From: Oscillospiraceae bacterium
GTDB lineage: Bacteria > Bacillota > Clostridia > Oscillospirales > Ruminococcaceae
Assembly (NCBI GenBank): GCA_016295145.1
Contig: JAEDLR010000009.1
Span: 1-38,368 of the forward strand
DNA length: 38,368 nucleotides
Reading direction: 5' to 3'
The position numbers and the translations under genes were made by a program. The notes beneath the pieces are model-generated. The model made no database searches, was not told where the DNA came from, and was given only the letters and a program-made list of their open reading frames with translations. Shown in pieces: positions 16,168 through 24,768 of this stretch. Position 1 is the first letter of the stretch, and every line of letters begins with the position of its first letter.

Positions 16168-18756
16168 ATGAAACAGAAAACACGCAAAGGCTTGCTTGCC
16201 GTATGTACCGCGGCAGCCATTTCTCTGAGCGCGTCGCTCACCGCAATGCCCTTAACGGCATCCGCTGCCACAAAGGATGTTTCCGATACCATGACATGGG
16301 ACGCTGTCCGTATTGGCGGCGGCGGCTTTGTATCGGGCATCATTACTGGCAAAACTTCCATGTACGCCCGTACCGATGTAGGTGGTGTATACAAATTCAA
16401 CTACGATACCGATTCGTGGGATCAGCTTTTTGCCGACCTGAACGATGCCGAGCGCGGCTATCTCAGCATTGATGCCATGTGCATCGACCCTACCGATGAG
16501 GACACCGCGTATTTTCTATGCGGCTGCGCCTACTTCAGTGACGCAGGCACCAGAGTCTATAAAACCACCGATGGCGGCAAGACCTTTACCTATACCGATG
16601 TCACAGACCTGATCCAGGTACACGCCAACGGCGGCGGCAGACAAACCGGCGAATCCATTGCAGTGGATCCCGATAATCCTCAGACGATCTACTGCGGCGG
16701 CGATGTGACCGCAGGTGAATCGGCACTGATCAAATCCACCGACGGCGGCAAAACCTGGAAGCCCGTCAAAGGGTATGACGATCTGGGAATGTTTTCCAAA
16801 CAGATGAAATGGCCCACATGGACAAATCATATGGTGCGTGCGCTGACTGCCGATGAGTATACGCTGCAAAACGGCATCAGCACCATCCACATTGAGGACG
16901 GCAAGGTGTATATCGGTACCTCTACCACGGGCGAGAATAATGTGGTCGTCGCCGACGTGGATGACGATGTATTTACTCCCCTGCCCATTGACACCGCACA
17001 TTATCCTGCAAGAATCCAGAGCGACCTGCAGGGCAATCTCTATTTTACCTATCAGGGCGCATTGATCGTCGGCAACGGCGGTTCAGCAGGCGGCATTTTC
17101 AAATATGATAAGGCAACAGGAAAATATACCGATATTTCTCCCGAAGCGGGCGGCTACAGCGGCGTGGGCATTCACCCCACCAACCCCGACTGTTTGGTCA
17201 CCTCCACCTGCGGTCTGTGGAGCGCGCAGCTCTGGCAGCCGTGGGACGATGAACACAGCCCTGCCTGGGGTGATCTGTTCTTCAAATCCGTAGACGGCGG
17301 CGCAACATGGACGGAAATCACCCCCGGTAAGGATGCAGGCTGGAATCAGCCGCTGATCTCCGAGTATCTCGATGACGGCGGCTACGCATGGATCCGCGAC
17401 AAGGCGATCCACTGGGTCGGTGCGGTGGTCGTTGATCCGCAAAACCCCGACCGCATCCACTCCACCTCGGGCAACGGTGTGTTCTCCTGCGATAACACAT
17501 GGGATGCTGTACCGCAGTTCTACTTCCACCCCGATGGCATCGAAGAAGTGGTTGTGTTGGATTTCACCAGCGTGCCCGGCGGCTATAATTACTCCGCCAT
17601 TGGTGACTATGACGGATTTGTCCACATCGATCCCACCGAGATCCCTGCACAGCATCAGCCGAATATGGGTTCTACCTCGGCAATTGCCTACTGCCCCCAG
17701 AACCCCGATGTGATGGTGCGTATCGCAGAAAATCAGAACGATGTGGCAAGCGGCTTCTATACACTGGATGGCGGCACGACATGGACAGAAATGAACTGCT
17801 CTCAGGGCGGCAAAGCTGCCATCACAGAGCTTGCCGATGGCAAGTACCGTATCTTCCAGAGCAAAAAATCCGACAGCACCACCGTTTCCTACTCCGATGA
17901 TTTCGGTGCAACATGGAACACCTGCAGCGGCATTCCCGATTCCTACGGATCGAAGCCCACATTCCTGTTCGTGGAGCCTGCACACCCTGAGATCGTGTAT
18001 GCCTATGTAACCTATTTCAATTCCTCGTGGCATTATTCCAAGCCAGAGCCTACTGCCGATGACGCACAGTATAAACTCTGTGTCAGCACCGACTACGGCA
18101 AGACCTTCTCCGTAACCGATGTCTGTATGTATGACCAGTGCGATACCGCAGGCAGAATCGCCTATCTCGGCGAGGGTGAGCTGATCCTCGGCGGCGGCTG
18201 GTACGGTATGTATCACGCAAGCATTACCGAAAAAGGCGGCGTAACTGTGGAAAAACTCGACAGCGTCTACTACTGTAAGACTGTCGGCTATGGCGCACCC
18301 AAAAATAAGGGCGATGTCAATGCACTGTATATGTACGGTCGTCCCACAGAGGAGGACGAAGACGGCATTTATCGCTCCGATGACGGGGGAAAAAGCTGGG
18401 TCTGCATCAACACCGCGAATCTTTACGGCGGCACGGGCAACGGCAACTTCCTTGTGGGCGATATGAACACCTACGGCACTGTGTATATGTCCACCGTTGG
18501 CTGCGGCATCATCTATGGAAAGCTGAATGACGGCACCACGCCTTCCCCTGAAGGAAAGCTCGGTGATGTGAACTGCAACGGCACCGTTGAGGTTGCAGAT
18601 GTCATTCTGCTGAACCGTCTGCTGGCTGAGGATACCTCTGCAAAAGTAACGGAACAGGGCACCAAAAATGCCGAGGTCACAAAAGACGGCGTGGTTACCT
18701 CTGCGGATGCGATCAAAATTCTTTCTTATCTTGCAGGATTGACGGTTCTGAAATAA
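16168..18756 (+). CDS. GH74 xyloglucan-specific endo-glucanase with C-terminal dockerin
   Basis: 862 aa. AAAAAAGGTGG lies 6 nt before the ATG. Signal peptide about 1-34 (cleavage near TASA-ATK). The GH74 tandem beta-propellers run from about 40 to 790, with the hallmark WDAVRIGGGGFVSGI and many DGGKTW-type Asp-box repeats. The two catalytic aspartates of the family can be placed at Asp70 (YARTDVGGVYKF) and Asp480 (GDYDGF); as I recall these are the same positions as in Clostridium thermocellum Xgh74A. GH74 enzymes cut the beta-1,4-glucan backbone of xyloglucan. A type I dockerin follows at about 797-862: first loop DVNCNGTVEVAD is canonical, second EVTKDGVVTSAD has Glu instead of Asp at position 1 and Thr at 3. 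The dockerin plugs the enzyme into a cohesin of a cellulosome. Confidence 0.95.
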   Translation: MKQKTRKGLLAVCTAAAISLSASLTAMPLTASAATKDVSDTMTWDAVRIGGGGFVSGIITGKTSMYARTDVGGVYKFNYDTDSWDQLFADLNDAERGYLSIDAMCIDPTDEDTAYFLCGCAYFSDAGTRVYKTTDGGKTFTYTDVTDLIQVHANGGGRQTGESIAVDPDNPQTIYCGGDVTAGESALIKSTDGGKTWKPVKGYDDLGMFSKQMKWPTWTNHMVRALTADEYTLQNGISTIHIEDGKVYIGTSTTGENNVVVADVDDDVFTPLPIDTAHYPARIQSDLQGNLYFTYQGALIVGNGGSAGGIFKYDKATGKYTDISPEAGGYSGVGIHPTNPDCLVTSTCGLWSAQLWQPWDDEHSPAWGDLFFKSVDGGATWTEITPGKDAGWNQPLISEYLDDGGYAWIRDKAIHWVGAVVVDPQNPDRIHSTSGNGVFSCDNTWDAVPQFYFHPDGIEEVVVLDFTSVPGGYNYSAIGDYDGFVHIDPTEIPAQHQPNMGSTSAIAYCPQNPDVMVRIAENQNDVASGFYTLDGGTTWTEMNCSQGGKAAITELADGKYRIFQSKKSDSTTVSYSDDFGATWNTCSGIPDSYGSKPTFLFVEPAHPEIVYAYVTYFNSSWHYSKPEPTADDAQYKLCVSTDYGKTFSVTDVCMYDQCDTAGRIAYLGEGELILGGGWYGMYHASITEKGGVTVEKLDSVYYCKTVGYGAPKNKGDVNALYMYGRPTEEDEDGIYRSDDGGKSWVCINTANLYGGTGNGNFLVGDMNTYGTVYMSTVGCGIIYGKLNDGTTPSPEGKLGDVNCNGTVEVADVILLNRLLAEDTSAKVTEQGTKNAEVTKDGVVTSADAIKILSYLAGLTVLK

Positions 18757-18770
18757 ACTCCATGATACAC

Positions 18771-18806
18771 AAAAGCACCTCCGATTTCCCATCGGGGGTG
18801 CTTTTT
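18771..18806 (+). terminator. Terminator of the GH74 gene
   Basis: AAAAGCACCTCCGAT (18771-18785) pairs with ATCGGGGGTGCTTTT (18791-18805) with one U-G pair and a 5-nt loop, followed by T. Confidence 0.9.
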
Positions 18807-18832
18807 CATCCTGTATGATCGGTGGTGCAAAG

Positions 18833-18860
18833 AAAAAACCGTATCTTACAAAGATACGGT
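18833..18860 (-). terminator. Minus-strand intrinsic terminator with no gene assigned
   Basis: Read on the minus strand: ACCGTATCTT (18860-18851), loop TGT, AAGATACGGT (18847-18838), then TTTTT. A perfect 10-bp stem with a T-run on this strand only. It implies a transcript arriving from the right in the stretch 18861-19367, where I find no convincing protein gene. Confidence 0.75.
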
Positions 18861-19200
18861 CGGCACACAAGGTGATATCAAATGAGATGGGAATAGGGAA
18901 ATAAAACAGGGAAATGGGGGATCGGTACAAGCAAGGGAATGGTTCGCCCTTGCCCGCTGATGATATCATACACTCCCAAGTTTAAAATAGTCTTAAGCCC
19001 AATCGTAATTTGTATTTTTTCGCAGTAAACTACGCAGCGTATTCTTATGCAGACAGACAAAAAGCTATGCGCAAAGGGCATAGCTCTCATAAATAAAATG
19101 AACTCAAACAGGGGGGATTGGGGGATTTGAAACAAGGTTTCCTCAACCTTGCTTCTAGTATACCCTATGAATCTTAATTTCATCTGAAGTGAAATTGAAT
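18861..19200 (-). ncRNA. Candidate antisense/intergenic RNA region (low confidence)
   Basis: This non-coding stretch between GH74 and the dual esterase has several minus-strand hairpins: CAAGGTT/AACCTTG near 19132-19152, AGCTATGC/GCATAGCT with a T-run at 19057-19085, GCAAGGG/CCCTTGC near 18931-18955, and the terminator at 18833-18860. There is a possible -10 TATACT on the minus strand near 19160 but no good -35. The 101-codon frame across it has no ribosome site. One or two small RNAs are plausible; boundaries and family are unknown. Confidence 0.3.
19057..19085 (-). terminator. Second minus-strand terminator-like hairpin
   Basis: On the minus strand AGCTATGC (19085-19078), 7-nt loop, GCATAGCT (19070-19063) and TTTTTG. 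It works only in the minus direction; the plus strand has no T-run after the stem. Confidence 0.65.
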
Positions 19201-19303
19201 TTTTCCCGAATAATCTATGAGAGAATTATGAACGGTCGCTTTCGCGGCAGTTGTGCAATCGTATCATTTTTATGCTGTTTTGTGCTGTTTTCAGCTCGTT
19301 TTA

Positions 19304-19333
19304 TTGACATCTCAGCCCCTGTTGTGCTATGAT
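19304..19333 (+). promoter_or_regulatory. Promoter of the dual esterase gene
   Basis: TTGACA (19304-19309), 18-bp spacer, TATGAT (19328-19333) preceded by TGC, which adds an extended -10. The leader is about 28 nt, giving little room for other control. Confidence 0.75.
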
Positions 19334-19367
19334 TTGGGTATTATAAAAGATAGGGGGATTCTATTCT

Positions 19368-22331
19368 ATGAAAACCATAGCACACAAACTGCTGCGCATG
19401 ACGACTGCCCTTGCCATGACCGCAGTGATGGTACAGGCGATGCCTGTTGCCGTTCCGGAAGCATCCGCAGCCTCAGCCAACTGGAAATTTGATTTCGGTA
19501 ACGGCGGCACGGCAAGCGGATACACCGGCGTGACTGCATCCACCGGCTATGATGCATCCCGCGGCTACGGCTTCAGTTCCGGCACTGCCGTACAAGATGT
19601 TTCGGCGGCAGGCAGCGGTGCCCTCAGCGATGCGGTACAGTTTACCAATTCTTCCAACACGGGCAGCTACGGCTTCTGCGCCGATGTGCCCAACGGTTTG
19701 TATCAGGTTTCAGTATGGCTTGGCAATACCAACCGCACCAGCGTCGCTGCCGAGGGTATGTACCAGATCATCAACATGACGGGCAACAACGCCTATGATA
19801 CGTTCCAGATCCCCGTGACAGACGGGCAACTGAATATCTGTGCCTGCGCCGGAAAAGCCGGCTACGCATACACCATGTCCGCACTGGAGATCACGCAGAT
19901 TTCTACCGACCCCACCACCAACCCCACAATCTGGATTTGCGGCGACTCCACCGTGTGCAATTACTATCCGCTGGATAGCTCCGTGCAAGCAGGTTGGGGG
20001 CAGATGCTCCCTTCGGTACTGGGCAAGGATTCCAAGTGGCAGGTGCGCAACATGGCAGCCAGCGGTCAGTACGCGGCAGGGTTCCTCAACGGCGGACAGT
20101 TTACCGCCATTGAAACATACGGCAAAGCAGGCGATAAATACATCATCTCCATCGGCATTAACGATACCAACTACTCCAATGCCGAGGAATACTACAATGT
20201 TGTCACCGATATGTCCAAGCGTGCAATGGCAAAGGGCATGGAAGTGATTCTGGTGAAGCAACAGGGCAGAAACGGCGATGCGACCCGTAATCCACTGCTG
20301 ACAGGCCGTTGGTTCGGCACGCAGCTTGATCAGATCGGCTCCGAGTTGGGGCTGCAGGTAGTGGATCTCTTCAATATGTGGCAGGATCATTGCATTGCCA
20401 TTGGCGAAGCCGCCACCACCAACCTCTACATGAGCGGCGATACACTGCACCCCAACCGTGCAGGTGCAACGGTTCTGGCGGAATTGATGGCACAGGCTGT
20501 GGATTTCAGTGGCACGGGCGTTTCCTACGAGGGCGTGACCTTCCCCGAAGGCAGCGTCTACATGATCCAGAATGTCAACAGCGGTCAGTATCTGACCGTT
20601 GAGGGCGGCGTGGCTGCCGACAATACCAATGTCTGCCAAAGTGCCAACGCTGCGCCATCTGCTGCAAACCAGTGGAAGATGATGCCCTCTGCACAGGAAG
20701 GCTACTACTACCTCTATTCGATGCTGGAAGGCGGCAATACCTATCTGCTGGATGTTGCAGCCGCCGGCACGGATAACGGCACCAACATCGGCATCTTCAG
20801 CAACACCAATCATGACGCACAGCTTTTTAAGATCAGCGACAATGGAGATGGTACTTTCCGCATCCACACCAAGGTGACAGGCGATGCAAGCGTTGTGGGT
20901 GTAGCAGGCAATTCCACGGAGGAAGGCGCAAATGTCCTTGAGTGGGCAATCGACAACACCGCAAACCAGAACTGGCGTTTGATCGCAAGCAATGTGGCAT
21001 CCCCTGACAGTGTATATCTCCACGGCGATATGAACGGCGACGGCGTGCTGAACGCGCTGGATCTGAACATTCTCAAGCGCGGTCTCACCGCAGGTTTTGC
21101 CAAAGAGGCTGCCCAGCAGGCTGCCGACCTCAACAGCGACGATCAGATTTCCATGGCAGATACGGTGCTGCTGGCCAAATATCTCATCACTGGTTCCTGT
21201 GATTTCAATGGACGGAAATACTACGCCATGCACGGCACAATCAACAGCGGCGTGCTGGAAGACAGCAATGCAGGCTTTACCGCGGCATCCTATGTCAATC
21301 TGGATAATATCGTAGGCAGTTCCCTCACCATGAATGTCAAAGTGCCGCAAGCAGGCAATTATCTGTGTACATTCAATATCGCAAACGGCTCGGCAACAGA
21401 CCGCAAAATGATGATTTCCGTCAGCGGTCAGACCGATACATGGCTGCAAAGCTTCCTTACCACCACCGCATGGACAACATGGCAGGAGCGCGCCATTGTA
21501 CTGCCCCTTGCAGCAGGCATCAACACCATTACACTGGTTTCCAATACCGCAGAGGGCGGCCCGAATATCGACTTTATGCGCGTGGAACTGACCGATGAGC
21601 CCATTGCAGAGCCCTATGTGCCCACTGATGACCCCGGCAACGATCCCGTTGTCAGCGAAAAGCCCGTGATTTTCATTGCAAGCGATTCCACCGCGCAGAC
21701 CTACAAGGAAAGCTATGCGCCGCAGCAAGGCTGGGGATACTATCTCGGCAACTATTTCAACAGCAATGTGACTGTGGATAACCGCGCCATTGCAGGCCGC
21801 AGCTCCAAGAGTTTCTACGACAACGGCAGACTGACCTCAATTCTCGATTCCATGAAGCCCGGCGATTATCTCCTGGTGGATTTCGGCATCAATGACGGTG
21901 CAGCTTCCAAGCCTGAGCGGTATGCGCCTGTTTGCGGCAATGTGGATAACCCCACCGAAGGCTCCTTTGAGTATTACATCACCCTCTACATTCAGGGTAC
22001 ACTGGAAAAGGGCGGTACACCCATTCTCATGAGTCCCACCCTCTCTATCAAAAATCAACAGCAGCCCTTCACCGCAGGCTACCGTAATATTGATTCCGCT
22101 TGCCGTGCACTGGCTGCAAAATACAACATTCCTTATTTTGATCTTGGGCAGGCAATGGTCGATCAGTTCAACAACACCGACTACAACACCGTATATAATT
22201 ACTATCTGGGCGGTGCCACAGGCGGAACTGATTTTACACACCTCACCGAAACGGGCGCGAATGTGACCGCACAGATCATCGCAAAGGGCATTCAAAAAAT
22301 GGGTATCCCCCTTTCCAATCAGGTCAAGTAA
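19368..22331 (+). CDS. Bimodular CE12-type SGNH esterase: CE12 - CBM13-like - dockerin - CBM35 - CE12
   Basis: 987 aa with signal peptide about 1-35. Modules in order: (1) about 37-180, beta-sandwich beginning WKFDFGNGG, as before rhamnogalacturonan acetylesterases; (2) SGNH esterase about 187-385 with GDST (Ser194), GIND, and Asp358/His361 (DTLHPN); (3) ricin-type beta-trefoil about 395-545 (MIQNVNSGQYLTV, QWKM); (4) dockerin about 552-612 with loops DMNGDGVLNALD and DLNSDDQISMAD; (5) CBM35-like domain about 615-743; (6) Pro/Asp linker; (7) second SGNH esterase about 767-980 with Ser774 (ASDSTAQ), GINDG and Asp955/His958. The second block I is SDS rather than the usual GDS. CE12 members remove acetyl groups from rhamnogalacturonan or xylan. 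AGGGGGA precedes the ATG by 9 nt. The dockerin sits mid-protein instead of at the end. Confidence 0.9.
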   Translation: MKTIAHKLLRMTTALAMTAVMVQAMPVAVPEASAASANWKFDFGNGGTASGYTGVTASTGYDASRGYGFSSGTAVQDVSAAGSGALSDAVQFTNSSNTGSYGFCADVPNGLYQVSVWLGNTNRTSVAAEGMYQIINMTGNNAYDTFQIPVTDGQLNICACAGKAGYAYTMSALEITQISTDPTTNPTIWICGDSTVCNYYPLDSSVQAGWGQMLPSVLGKDSKWQVRNMAASGQYAAGFLNGGQFTAIETYGKAGDKYIISIGINDTNYSNAEEYYNVVTDMSKRAMAKGMEVILVKQQGRNGDATRNPLLTGRWFGTQLDQIGSELGLQVVDLFNMWQDHCIAIGEAATTNLYMSGDTLHPNRAGATVLAELMAQAVDFSGTGVSYEGVTFPEGSVYMIQNVNSGQYLTVEGGVAADNTNVCQSANAAPSAANQWKMMPSAQEGYYYLYSMLEGGNTYLLDVAAAGTDNGTNIGIFSNTNHDAQLFKISDNGDGTFRIHTKVTGDASVVGVAGNSTEEGANVLEWAIDNTANQNWRLIASNVASPDSVYLHGDMNGDGVLNALDLNILKRGLTAGFAKEAAQQAADLNSDDQISMADTVLLAKYLITGSCDFNGRKYYAMHGTINSGVLEDSNAGFTAASYVNLDNIVGSSLTMNVKVPQAGNYLCTFNIANGSATDRKMMISVSGQTDTWLQSFLTTTAWTTWQERAIVLPLAAGINTITLVSNTAEGGPNIDFMRVELTDEPIAEPYVPTDDPGNDPVVSEKPVIFIASDSTAQTYKESYAPQQGWGYYLGNYFNSNVTVDNRAIAGRSSKSFYDNGRLTSILDSMKPGDYLLVDFGINDGAASKPERYAPVCGNVDNPTEGSFEYYITLYIQGTLEKGGTPILMSPTLSIKNQQQPFTAGYRNIDSACRALAAKYNIPYFDLGQAMVDQFNNTDYNTVYNYYLGGATGGTDFTHLTETGANVTAQIIAKGIQKMGIPLSNQVK

Positions 22332-22363
22332 AGACACACAGAATCGCATATCCAATCGCACAC

Positions 22364-22403
22364 AGCGGTATCTCCTCACCGATTGAGGGGATACCGCTTT
22401 TTT
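22364..22403 (+). terminator. Terminator of the dual esterase gene
   Basis: AGCGGTATCTCCTC (22364-22377) pairs with GAGGGGATACCGCT (22385-22398) with one wobble pair, followed by six Ts. Confidence 0.9.
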
Positions 22404-22464
22404 CATTGCCCAAAGCGCGGAGAACACGGCATCCAACGGGCAAATATTGAATCTCAAGAAAAAT

Positions 22465-22481
22465 TTATCGTTTTTCGATAA
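22465..22481. promoter_or_regulatory. Palindromic operator candidate (TTATCG-N5-CGATAA)
   Basis: TTATCG (22465-22470), TTTTT, CGATAA (22476-22481), ending 7 bp before the -35 box. A symmetrical site next to a promoter whose operon encodes an XRE repressor suggests autoregulation; this link is inference. Confidence 0.5.
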
Positions 22482-22488
22482 TTTTCTA

Positions 22489-22517
22489 TTGACAAACGAG
22501 AAGATCTATGCTATACT
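22489..22517 (+). promoter_or_regulatory. Promoter of the DUF2975-XRE membrane operon
   Basis: TTGACA (22489-22494), 17-bp spacer, TATACT (22512-22517), leader about 28 nt. Confidence 0.85.
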
Positions 22518-22550
22518 GATACCAACAAATTCCAAAGGAGCGTTACGCAT

Positions 22551-23003
22551 ATGACCAAACAGTGGAAACCTTCTCATTCCTTATTTTTGAGCCGCACCCT
22601 GACCGTCGTTGTATTCATCGGGCTGATTGCCCTGCCGTTTTGCATCCCCATCATGACCGAATGGTATGATGCGGTATCCGGGCAGGCACCCATTGCCACT
22701 TTGCTGAACATTGTGCTGTACTGCTCAGATGCCGTCGGTTTTGTGGCGATATGGCACCTCAACCGCCTGCTGAACAATATCCGGCGGCAGGAGATCTTCG
22801 TGGAGGGCAATGTTACCTGTCTGCGCGCGATCTCGTGGTGCTGCTTCGGCATCGCCATGATTTTTACGGTGCTGGGCTTCTGGCGGTCGCTGGCATGGAT
22901 GATTACCTTTGCCGCCGTCTTTTTCGGCTTGATTTTGCGCGTGTTGAAGAATGTATTTGAGCTTGCCGTAGAAATGCGGCAGGAAAACGACTACACCATT
23001 TGA
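22551..23003 (+). CDS. DUF2975 membrane protein
   Basis: 150 aa with four predicted membrane segments (about 12-33, 47-68, 91-112, 114-133). Between the second and third the conserved DUF2975 feature is seen: WHLNRLLNNIRRQEIFVEGNVTCLRAISW, i.e. the F-x-x-x-N-x-x-x-L-R block. AAAGGAG precedes the ATG by 10 nt. DUF2975 proteins are nearly always encoded just upstream of a small XRE regulator, as here (23 nt gap) and as in Bacillus YoaS/YozG. A sensor or anti-repressor role has been suggested for the pair but is not established. Confidence 0.85.
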   Translation: MTKQWKPSHSLFLSRTLTVVVFIGLIALPFCIPIMTEWYDAVSGQAPIATLLNIVLYCSDAVGFVAIWHLNRLLNNIRRQEIFVEGNVTCLRAISWCCFGIAMIFTVLGFWRSLAWMITFAAVFFGLILRVLKNVFELAVEMRQENDYTI

Positions 23004-23026
23004 GCCGAGAAGAGGAGTGAGCGATC

Positions 23027-23251
23027 ATGCCAATTATTGTAAATCTGGATGTGATGATGGCAAAGCGCAAGATCTCTGCGGGAGAACTGGCTGAGCGCAT
23101 TGAGATCACACCTGCAAATCTTTCCATTCTGAAGAACAACAAGGCAAAAGCAATCCGTTTTTCCACGCTGGAGGCGATCTGCAAGGCATTGGACTGTCAG
23201 CCGGGAGATGTGCTCGCCTACACCGATGAAGAAGCCGACAGAAAGGAGTAA
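23027..23251 (+). CDS. Small XRE-family transcriptional regulator (YozG-like)
   Basis: 74 aa, essentially just a Cro/CI helix-turn-helix: MPIIVNLDVMMAKRKISAGELAERI, then recognition helix in TPANLSILKNNKAKAIRF and STLEAICKALDCQPGDVL. GAGGAG lies 10 nt before the ATG. It is the second gene of a four-gene membrane operon, with 23 nt to DUF2975 before and only 5 nt to DUF4173 after. It probably represses its own promoter at the palindrome 22465-22481. Confidence 0.95.
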   Translation: MPIIVNLDVMMAKRKISAGELAERIEITPANLSILKNNKAKAIRFSTLEAICKALDCQPGDVLAYTDEEADRKE

Positions 23252-23256
23252 CCACC

Positions 23257-24768
23257 ATGTATGATGATTCGTTGATGGCACTGCCCAATCCACCTGCTTT
23301 CACCAAGCCGCAAAGAATATTTCAGCCCCATGATGCGCTAGCTGCCATGGGCTGTATGGTACTGGGCTTCCTCTTGGTGCGCTATCTGCTGTTTAACACC
23401 GATGGCTTTGTGACTTCCGCTGTGTTCCTGCTGATGTTTTTCTGCACCCTGTGGTATCACCGCAAATGCGGCTACAAAACGCTGGCAGGGCACAGGCTGC
23501 TGGGCGGCGTGATTTGTCTGTTCGCGTGCAGCTTTTCCGTCACAGCAAGCCCCCTGCCGCATACCCTTACAGCAGTGTTTCTGATAATAGCCATGTGCTG
23601 GTATCACTACGCCGTCGCCCACAGTCATAGCCGCATTCCCCGATTCTTGTTCTTCTATCTTACGGGGCTGCACACACTGGATGAGTTCAGCGCAGGATAT
23701 GAAGTCATCGGTAAGAGACTCAAAAACAGCAAAACAGGCAGCACGGTGCGTTTAATTGCCATTGGTCTGCTCATCACGCTGCCGCTGACTTTGCTCGTTG
23801 CCGCACTGCTTTCCTCCGCAGATGCAGGGGTCGCCGAGGTGTTAAGGCGCATCGGCAAGCTGTTTACCGAGGATTTCTTTGAGATCCTCTGGGAAATTCT
23901 GTTTGGACTGCTTGTGGGCGCATGGATGTTCGCTGCAATGTATTGTGCTACCAACAACGCCCGTTACCCGGAGATCTGTGACGCGGTATTTGAGCAAAGA
24001 CTGGAAGATAAACGCATCATCCCCACCCTGGGACTGTGCGCCTCGGTGACACCTATTTGCTTGCTGTATACGGTGTATGTCATCTCGCAGATCCGCTATT
24101 TCTGTTCGGCGTTTTTCGGCAAGCTGCCCGATACCATGAGCTATGCCGAATACGCCCGCCGCGGCTTTTTTGAGCTTTGCGCCATCGCCGTACTCAATCT
24201 GCTTGTGATTCTTGTGACCACCGGCTGCTGCAAACGCACCGAGGGCAAACAACCCAAGGCCGCCAAAATCTATGGCTGTGTGCTTTGCCTTTTTACGCTG
24301 TTCATCATCGCCACTGCCATTGCCAAAATGGTGCTGTACATTGATGCCTACGGTCTGACGCGCCTGCGCCTGTACACCACTTGGTTTATGGTACTGCTCG
24401 CCATCGTATTTGTGGTGATCCTTGCCATGCAATTTACGCACAAGATACATCCTGCCCGTATTCTGGTCACAAGCTTTATCGTACTGTTCACGCTGCTGGT
24501 ATTCTCTCGCCCCGATGCACTGGTGGCAGAATACAACATCACGCGTTGGCAGGAAGGCACCCTGAAGAATCCCGACTGGGAACTGATCTGTTCGCTTTCT
24601 GATGATGCATACACCGTAATCTGCAACCACTGGGATGAACTGCCCACAGAACAACAGGAGTATGTCATCAGCAAATACAACAACAGACGCTATGCGCTGC
24701 AGCCCGAAACCACATGGAATCTTTCCACCCAGTATCTGCTGTATGCGTGGGAGCTGAATCATGAATAA
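23257..24768 (+). CDS. DUF4173 polytopic membrane protein
   Basis: 503 aa with about eleven hydrophobic segments between residues 28 and 415 and an extracytoplasmic or cytosolic C-terminal tail of about 90 residues rich in Trp, Asn and Tyr. The DUF4173 signature is visible in MSYAEYARRGFFELCAIAVLNL (near 295-315) followed by further helices. AGAAAGGAG precedes the ATG. The family has no established function. It is translated with the XRE gene (5 nt gap) and overlaps DUF2809 by 8 nt, so all four products are likely made in fixed proportion. Confidence 0.8.
   Translation: MYDDSLMALPNPPAFTKPQRIFQPHDALAAMGCMVLGFLLVRYLLFNTDGFVTSAVFLLMFFCTLWYHRKCGYKTLAGHRLLGGVICLFACSFSVTASPLPHTLTAVFLIIAMCWYHYAVAHSHSRIPRFLFFYLTGLHTLDEFSAGYEVIGKRLKNSKTGSTVRLIAIGLLITLPLTLLVAALLSSADAGVAEVLRRIGKLFTEDFFEILWEILFGLLVGAWMFAAMYCATNNARYPEICDAVFEQRLEDKRIIPTLGLCASVTPICLLYTVYVISQIRYFCSAFFGKLPDTMSYAEYARRGFFELCAIAVLNLLVILVTTGCCKRTEGKQPKAAKIYGCVLCLFTLFIIATAIAKMVLYIDAYGLTRLRLYTTWFMVLLAIVFVVILAMQFTHKIHPARILVTSFIVLFTLLVFSRPDALVAEYNITRWQEGTLKNPDWELICSLSDDAYTVICNHWDELPTEQQEYVISKYNNRRYALQPETTWNLSTQYLLYAWELNHE

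Noticed and set aside
17083..18969. A 628-codon open frame on the minus strand
   Set aside because: Antisense to the GH74 gene. No family resemblance; Ile/Val/Gly-rich shadow translation.
18878..19183. A 101-codon frame on the minus strand in the GH74-esterase gap
   Set aside because: No ribosome binding site, atypical composition and hairpins running through it. A non-coding RNA is the better guess.
19710..21728. A 672-codon open frame on the minus strand
   Set aside because: Antisense to the dual esterase with no recognisable domain or ribosome site.
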